Origin: Paracoccaceae bacterium
GTDB taxonomy: Bacteria > Pseudomonadota > Alphaproteobacteria > Rhodobacterales > Rhodobacteraceae
DNA length: 10,133 nucleotides
Direction: 5' to 3'
Assembly (NCBI GenBank): GCA_023263735.1
Contig: JALQUQ010000078.1
Coordinates: forward strand, 1 to 10,133
Position numbers and translations under genes: made by a program. Positions 6,455 through 10,133 of this stretch are shown here, piece by piece. Within the stretch, counting starts at the first letter, position 1. The number at the start of each line of letters is the position of its first letter. Under the pieces are notes generated by a model that was given only the letters and a program-made list of their open reading frames with translations, did no database searches and was not told where the DNA came from.

Positions 6455-9222
6455 TGCCCCAACCTATCCAACAGCGCAGGCACATGCACCTGATCCGATT
6501 TGTAGTTTCCGGTCAGCACATGCATGATCAGATTGACCCCAAAGCGATAGGCCATCTCGCGTTGCTGATCGCCCGCCATGCCGCGCCCAACCGGCAACAG
6601 CGGGATGCCGTCGTCATCCACGGCCCAAGCCGCCGCCCAGTCGTTGCCGCCGATGATCACCGGGGTCACACCGTCATTCAGATTGCGAAACGGCATCCCT
6701 TCGATCTTTTCGGCATCGGCAGGTGCGGCCTCAACCCAAACGGGGGCACCCGCAAACCGGCCCGGGAAATCCTGCAACAGATAGAACGACCGCGTCAGAA
6801 CATGATCTTGCGGCACAACCTCCAGCGGCGGAATGCTAAGCCCGGCGGCAATTTCGCGCAGCCGCTGCGACTCGGCCGATGCGCCAGACCCGCCCAGATC
6901 GGAATCGCGGGTATCCATCAGGATCATGCCGCCCGACCGCAGATAATCGTTCAGCTTTTTATATGCCGCGTCCGAGGGCAGCGGCTGTGTTGGGGTGATC
7001 GGCCAGTAGAGAAAGGGAAAGAACGACAGTTCGTCCTTTTCAAGATCAACCCCGATCGGGGTGTCGGGTTCAACGGCCGTCCGCATCCACAACACGTCGC
7101 CCAAACCCATCAGCCCACGAAAGGCCACATCATCCAGACGGCTGTCACCGGTCAGGATATGGGCAAGCACCAGCCCCTTTGTGGCCCGGATGGCGAAATC
7201 GTCATTCGCCGCAGCGGTCTGGGCAGAAGAGGGCGCGGGCTGGCCAAAGACCGCAATCCCCAGAACCAAGACCGCAGCGCGACCCAGCCCCGACAGCCGC
7301 CCCGAAACCCACAACGCCGCCAAGATATCGATCATCAAGCCTCCAAAGGCCAACGAAAGGAACGACCCTTTGAGCGATTGTTCGGCCGGGGCATCCACGC
7401 CTTCGATCACGGTGCCTTGGGGCCATTGGGCTGCGGTCAGCACGGTATCGGGCCCGATCACATTCAGCGCGACACGCCGCTCGGCACCTGCATAAAGACC
7501 GGGTGGCAAGGTTTCCATCGGCCCCCCAGAGATGGCAAGGGCCAGATCCTCACCCTTGACGCCCGGCATTTCCCCGGCATCCGCCGCCTCGCCATAGGCG
7601 TCCAGAAACACTTCGGGCACCCAGATCTGACCGGAAAGTTCCGGATCGCCGGGCAAGGCGGGGCGCACGGAGACGGCCAACCGCTCCAGCATCTGCATGA
7701 ACAGCCCGCTCAGCGGCAGGTTCGACCATTCGGCATTGGCCGTTACGTGAACCAGAACCACCTGCCCCTTGCCCACATCCTTGCGCGTCACAAGCGGCGT
7801 GCCATCGGTCAGGGCGGCAATGGTGCGCTGCGCCAGTTCGGGCGAGGGCTGGGCCAAAACCTGTGCGGTGATCTGCAAATCAGCGGGCAGCGGCAGACCA
7901 AAGAACGGGCTTTCCTTTGCAAAGGGGGCCAGCGTTTTCGGCTCCCCCCAACTCATGGCCCCGCCGACGGTGCGGCCCCCTTCGCGCAGGCGCACGGGCA
8001 TCAGCGGGTCTTCTTCAAATCGGCTGACATCGCTGGCGGCAAGCTGGGGGCCGGCAAATCGCAACAAAAGACCGCCCTTATCCAGCCATGCCAACAGCGC
8101 CTCGGTGTCGGTGGCCGAAATCCGGGCGACATCGGCCATGATGATCACATCGGGCGAGGCAAGGAGAACGTCGCTCAGGCTCCCTTCGACCAGATCGGAC
8201 AAGGGGGCCAAGGCCTGCCGCAGGTAATGGGTGGGCGAGAGGAGTTGCAGCCCCTCGCGGTCATCGCGGCCGCCCAGCAGGGCGACTTTGCGCCGTTTCA
8301 GGCTGTCATCGGTCAGAGAGACCGCCCCGGCCGACCGCAATCCCGCCACTTCAAACCGGGTGATGCGGTTGCGCAATTCGGCCGGCACGTCAAGCACCTG
8401 CTGGCTGCGCGCCTCGGTCCCGGCAAATGTCAGGGTCGCGCGGGCCAATTCGCGGTCGATCCCCGCCGGATCAGGGCCACGGGCAATCACGGACAGCTCA
8501 AGCGGACCTTGGGCGGGCAAACGGCTGGCCGAAAGGGTAATCTTGCCGTCGGCATTGTCGGCTGGATGCAGCGCGATCACCGGGCGCGGGCTTTGATACA
8601 CGGTCAACAGGCCCCGGCTGGCCAGCAGATCGGCCAAATCGGCTTGGCCCGCTTTCTCCAGACCGTCGCTGAACCAGACCGTGTCAAATCCATCCGATGG
8701 CATCTGGTCGCGCCAACCGGTCAAGGCCTGGGGCGACCAAGCCTGCGGCGCCAGCGCGGCCAGCCGGGGGCTCACCGCCTCGGCCGTTTGAAAGGCGATG
8801 GGCTGAGGCCGGTCGGTCAGGCGCACCACGGCCACCGGGCGGCCCTGACGCCCCGCTTCGTCCACCACGGCGGCGGCGCGGTCCACCCGGCGGGCCCAAT
8901 CCCGCGCATCGGCCCAATCGCCATCCAGCATCACCAGAACCGGCCCGGTGCCCGCCTGCTTTTGGCTGGGGTTCAGGATCGGCCCGGCAAAGGCAATGAT
9001 GGCCGCCGCAATCGCCGCCATCCGCAAGGCCAGCAGCCACCACGGGGTCTTGTCGGTTTCGTTGTCTTCATCCGTCAGGCCCAGCAGCAGAACCACCCCC
9101 GGAAACCGCCGTCGGATCGGAGAAGGCGGCACCGCGCGCAGCAAAAGCCACAACAGCGGCAAAGCAATCAGCCCCGCCAGCAACAGCGGAGAGGCAAAGC
9201 CGATTGGGCCCAAAGTGACCAT
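6451..9222 (-). CDS. DUF4159 protein with BatA-like N-terminal membrane domain
   Basis: With the chosen start this protein has 923 residues. The N terminus resembles the BatA/aerotolerance-regulator domain: membrane segments at about 8-28 and 61-83 flank a basic loop containing IRRRFPG. A vWA-like region follows (about 93-215), but the metal-site signature is lost: D100-G-D-W-A104 replaces DxSxS, although FSDG remains at 184-187. A Rossmann-like, amidotransferase-like region spans about 313-495, with PDVIIMADV and KGGLLLRFAGP. Two further membrane segments (about 622-640 and 647-663) end in a signal-peptide-like APSSAQTA. The C-terminal DUF4159 domain (about 676-905) includes FFPFLYWPI and YLRSGGMILMDTRDSD. 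I chose the ATG at 9220-9222 because it shares its A with the preceding stop (TGATG), follows a G-rich ribosome site and starts directly at the family N terminus. The ATG at 9253-9255 would add eleven unlikely residues. Function is unknown; it probably acts with the neighbouring MoxR/DUF58 pair. Confidence 0.9.
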   Translation of the reverse strand: MVTLGPIGFASPLLLAGLIALPLLWLLLRAVPPSPIRRRFPGVVLLLGLTDEDNETDKTPWWLLALRMAAIAAAIIAFAGPILNPSQKQAGTGPVLVMLDGDWADARDWARRVDRAAAVVDEAGRQGRPVAVVRLTDRPQPIAFQTAEAVSPRLAALAPQAWSPQALTGWRDQMPSDGFDTVWFSDGLEKAGQADLADLLASRGLLTVYQSPRPVIALHPADNADGKITLSASRLPAQGPLELSVIARGPDPAGIDRELARATLTFAGTEARSQQVLDVPAELRNRITRFEVAGLRSAGAVSLTDDSLKRRKVALLGGRDDREGLQLLSPTHYLRQALAPLSDLVEGSLSDVLLASPDVIIMADVARISATDTEALLAWLDKGGLLLRFAGPQLAASDVSRFEEDPLMPVRLREGGRTVGGAMSWGEPKTLAPFAKESPFFGLPLPADLQITAQVLAQPSPELAQRTIAALTDGTPLVTRKDVGKGQVVLVHVTANAEWSNLPLSGLFMQMLERLAVSVRPALPGDPELSGQIWVPEVFLDAYGEAADAGEMPGVKGEDLALAISGGPMETLPPGLYAGAERRVALNVIGPDTVLTAAQWPQGTVIEGVDAPAEQSLKGSFLSLAFGGLMIDILAALWVSGRLSGLGRAAVLVLGIAVFGQPAPSSAQTAAANDDFAIRATKGLVLAHILTGDSRLDDVAFRGLMGLGDVLWMRTAVEPDTPIGVDLEKDELSFFPFLYWPITPTQPLPSDAAYKKLNDYLRSGGMILMDTRDSDLGGSGASAESQRLREIAAGLSIPPLEVVPQDHVLTRSFYLLQDFPGRFAGAPVWVEAAPADAEKIEGMPFRNLNDGVTPVIIGGNDWAAAWAVDDDGIPLLPVGRGMAGDQQREMAYRFGVNLIMHVLTGNYKSDQVHVPALLDRLGQ

Positions 9223-10091
9223 CACCGCCCCCCCTGCATCGCCTGAAACAGCCACAAAAGCGCCGTTTGCGCGGGGTGGCCGGTGTGGTGCACGGTCATT
9301 TGCCAGCCCGTCTTGGCCGCGATCTGGGTCAAGTGATCTTTGCGTTGGGCCAGACGGGTCAGGTATTTCTGCCGCAGATCCGAGGCCTGTTGCGTTTCAT
9401 GGCGCAGCCCCCCGGTCATCGATTCAAAAATGGTGCGGCCCGCAAAGGGAAAATCCTCTTCGGCCGGGTCCAGCACCATGACCAAGGCCCCGCGCACCCC
9501 GCGATCCGCCGCCTGAATCAGGGCCTGATCGACCGCGGTCGGGTCCCCCAGGAAATCCGAGAAAAACACCGCGCGGCCATGGGGCACCATGCCATGGACC
9601 TCTGGCGCGCCATAATCTTGGGGCGATGCGTCGGCAGAGAGGGCCGCCGACAGTTTCACAAGCTGCGCCCGGCCCGGGCGTGGGGGCACGTCGGCACCGC
9701 ACAGCCCAACCCGCTCCCCCCCGCGAAGCAACAAGACGGCCAAAGCCAGCGCCAAAAGCCGCGCCCGATCCGATTTGGTTTCGCGGCTCTTGTCGCCTGA
9801 AAAGGACATCGACTTGGCCGCATCAACCCAAAGCGACACAGATTGCGCCGCCTGCCATTCGCGTTCGCGCACGAAATGATGGTCAGACATGCCACTGCGC
9901 CGCCAGTCGATCAGCCGCAGACTGTCGCCCGGCATCGCGGCCCGGTATTGCCAGAATTCATCGCCCTGCCCCGACCGCCGACGACCGTGTTCGCCCAGCA
10001 TGACCGTGGCCGCCAAAAACTCGGCCTGCGCCAACAAGGGCGGCAGAGACTGGCCAAGCGCCTCGGCCCGGGATTGCAACTCGTGGCTCAC
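9222..10091 (-). CDS. DUF58 (vWA-like) cytoplasmic protein
   Basis: This 289-residue soluble protein belongs to the DUF58 family, usually encoded directly after a MoxR AAA+ ATPase and thought to be its vWA-type partner. The family signature is clear at about residues 41-76: GQGDEF, then YRAAMPGDSLRLIDWRRSG, then FVRERE. The vWA-like core follows with LWVDAAKSMSF (87-97), where the usual DxSxS reads D90-A-A92-K-S94, so one metal-ligand serine is replaced by alanine. FFSDFLG at 176-182 supplies the later aspartate. No membrane segment or signal peptide is evident, although many DUF58 proteins have N-terminal membrane helices, so this is the short soluble type. The start is GTG at 10089-10091, preceded by GAGGT with a six-base spacer and overlapping the upstream stop by four bases (GTGA). 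The stop shares one base with the next ATG. The specific role is unknown. Confidence 0.92.
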   Translation of the reverse strand: MSHELQSRAEALGQSLPPLLAQAEFLAATVMLGEHGRRRSGQGDEFWQYRAAMPGDSLRLIDWRRSGMSDHHFVREREWQAAQSVSLWVDAAKSMSFSGDKSRETKSDRARLLALALAVLLLRGGERVGLCGADVPPRPGRAQLVKLSAALSADASPQDYGAPEVHGMVPHGRAVFFSDFLGDPTAVDQALIQAADRGVRGALVMVLDPAEEDFPFAGRTIFESMTGGLRHETQQASDLRQKYLTRLAQRKDHLTQIAAKTGWQMTVHHTGHPAQTALLWLFQAMQGGR

Positions 10092-10133
10092 GCAGCGACC
10101 TCAACCCCCAAAACGCGGTTGGCCGTTCGGGAA
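10088..10133 (-). CDS. C-terminal end of the upstream gene, probably a MoxR-type AAA+ ATPase (partial)
   Basis: An open minus-strand frame enters from the right edge and ends after fourteen codons reading SRTANRVLGVEVAA, with a TGA at 10088-10090 that overlaps the GTG start of the DUF58 gene by four bases. The tail is too short to identify by sequence. DUF58 genes followed by DUF4159 genes in alphaproteobacteria are usually preceded by a MoxR-family AAA+ ATPase gene, so that is the expected identity from context alone. That something is coding here is supported by the overlap. The ribosome site GAGGT for the DUF58 gene lies within these last codons. Confidence 0.6.
   Translation of the reverse strand, partial: SRTANRVLGVEVAA

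Noticed and set aside
6418..9246. A 942-codon open frame on the plus strand, opposite the DUF4159 gene
   Set aside because: Its translation is rich in R, G, P, Q and H with no domain or membrane pattern, as expected for a shadow frame in GC-rich DNA. The minus-strand protein has clear families and overlapping operon junctions.
9223..9255. Upstream ATG for the DUF4159 protein at 9253-9255
   Set aside because: It would add eleven residues before the first membrane segment and overlap the DUF58 gene by over 30 bases. The TGATG junction at 9220-9224 with a G-rich site upstream is the better start.

Overview
The window looks like chromosomal DNA of a GC-rich alphaproteobacterium, probably of the Rhodobacter/Paracoccus type. 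That rests on codon use, the sequence style of the glycolate oxidase subunits, and the MoxR/DUF58/DUF4159-type gene order. It is an inference, because no rRNA or other phylogenetic marker is present. Coding density is very high. The only non-coding stretches are about 115 bp between two divergent genes, 41 bp inside the glc operon and 4 bp between two convergent genes. No RNA gene, mobile element, CRISPR array or tandem repeat was seen.

Region 1 (1-3551, minus strand) is a glycolate oxidase operon transcribed glcD-glcE-glcF. GlcD (FAD-linked catalytic subunit) and GlcE (second FAD-binding subunit) overlap by four bases. GlcF (two-cluster iron-sulfur subunit) follows after 41 bp and runs off the left edge. 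Together they would oxidise glycolate, for example from phosphoglycolate salvage, to glyoxylate and pass electrons to the membrane quinone pool.

Region 2 (3552-3666) is a divergent, AT-rich intergenic stretch. It carries a perfect 8-bp inverted repeat with an 11-bp spacer. This is a good operator candidate for glcD, for the divergent gene, or for both.

Region 3 (3667-4365, plus strand) is a single gene for a DUF599-type integral membrane protein. Its stop codon lies only 4 bp from the stop of the next, convergent gene.

Region 4 (4370 to the right edge, minus strand) is the distal part of a tightly overlapping operon. In transcription order it holds the last 14 codons of an upstream gene (by context probably a MoxR-type AAA+ ATPase), a cytoplasmic DUF58 protein, a 923-residue membrane protein with a BatA-like N terminus and a DUF4159 C terminus, and a 694-residue membrane protein with a vWA-like and an amidotransferase-fold-like domain. 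All three junctions share bases between stop and start codons. MoxR/vWA operons of this kind are widespread, but their biochemical role in alphaproteobacteria is essentially undescribed, so this is the most interesting part of the window. Three predicted vWA-type domains occur in one operon, and only the last keeps the full DxSxS metal-site signature. Predicted topology puts the bulk of both large proteins in the periplasm, with the DUF58 protein, and presumably the ATPase, in the cytoplasm.
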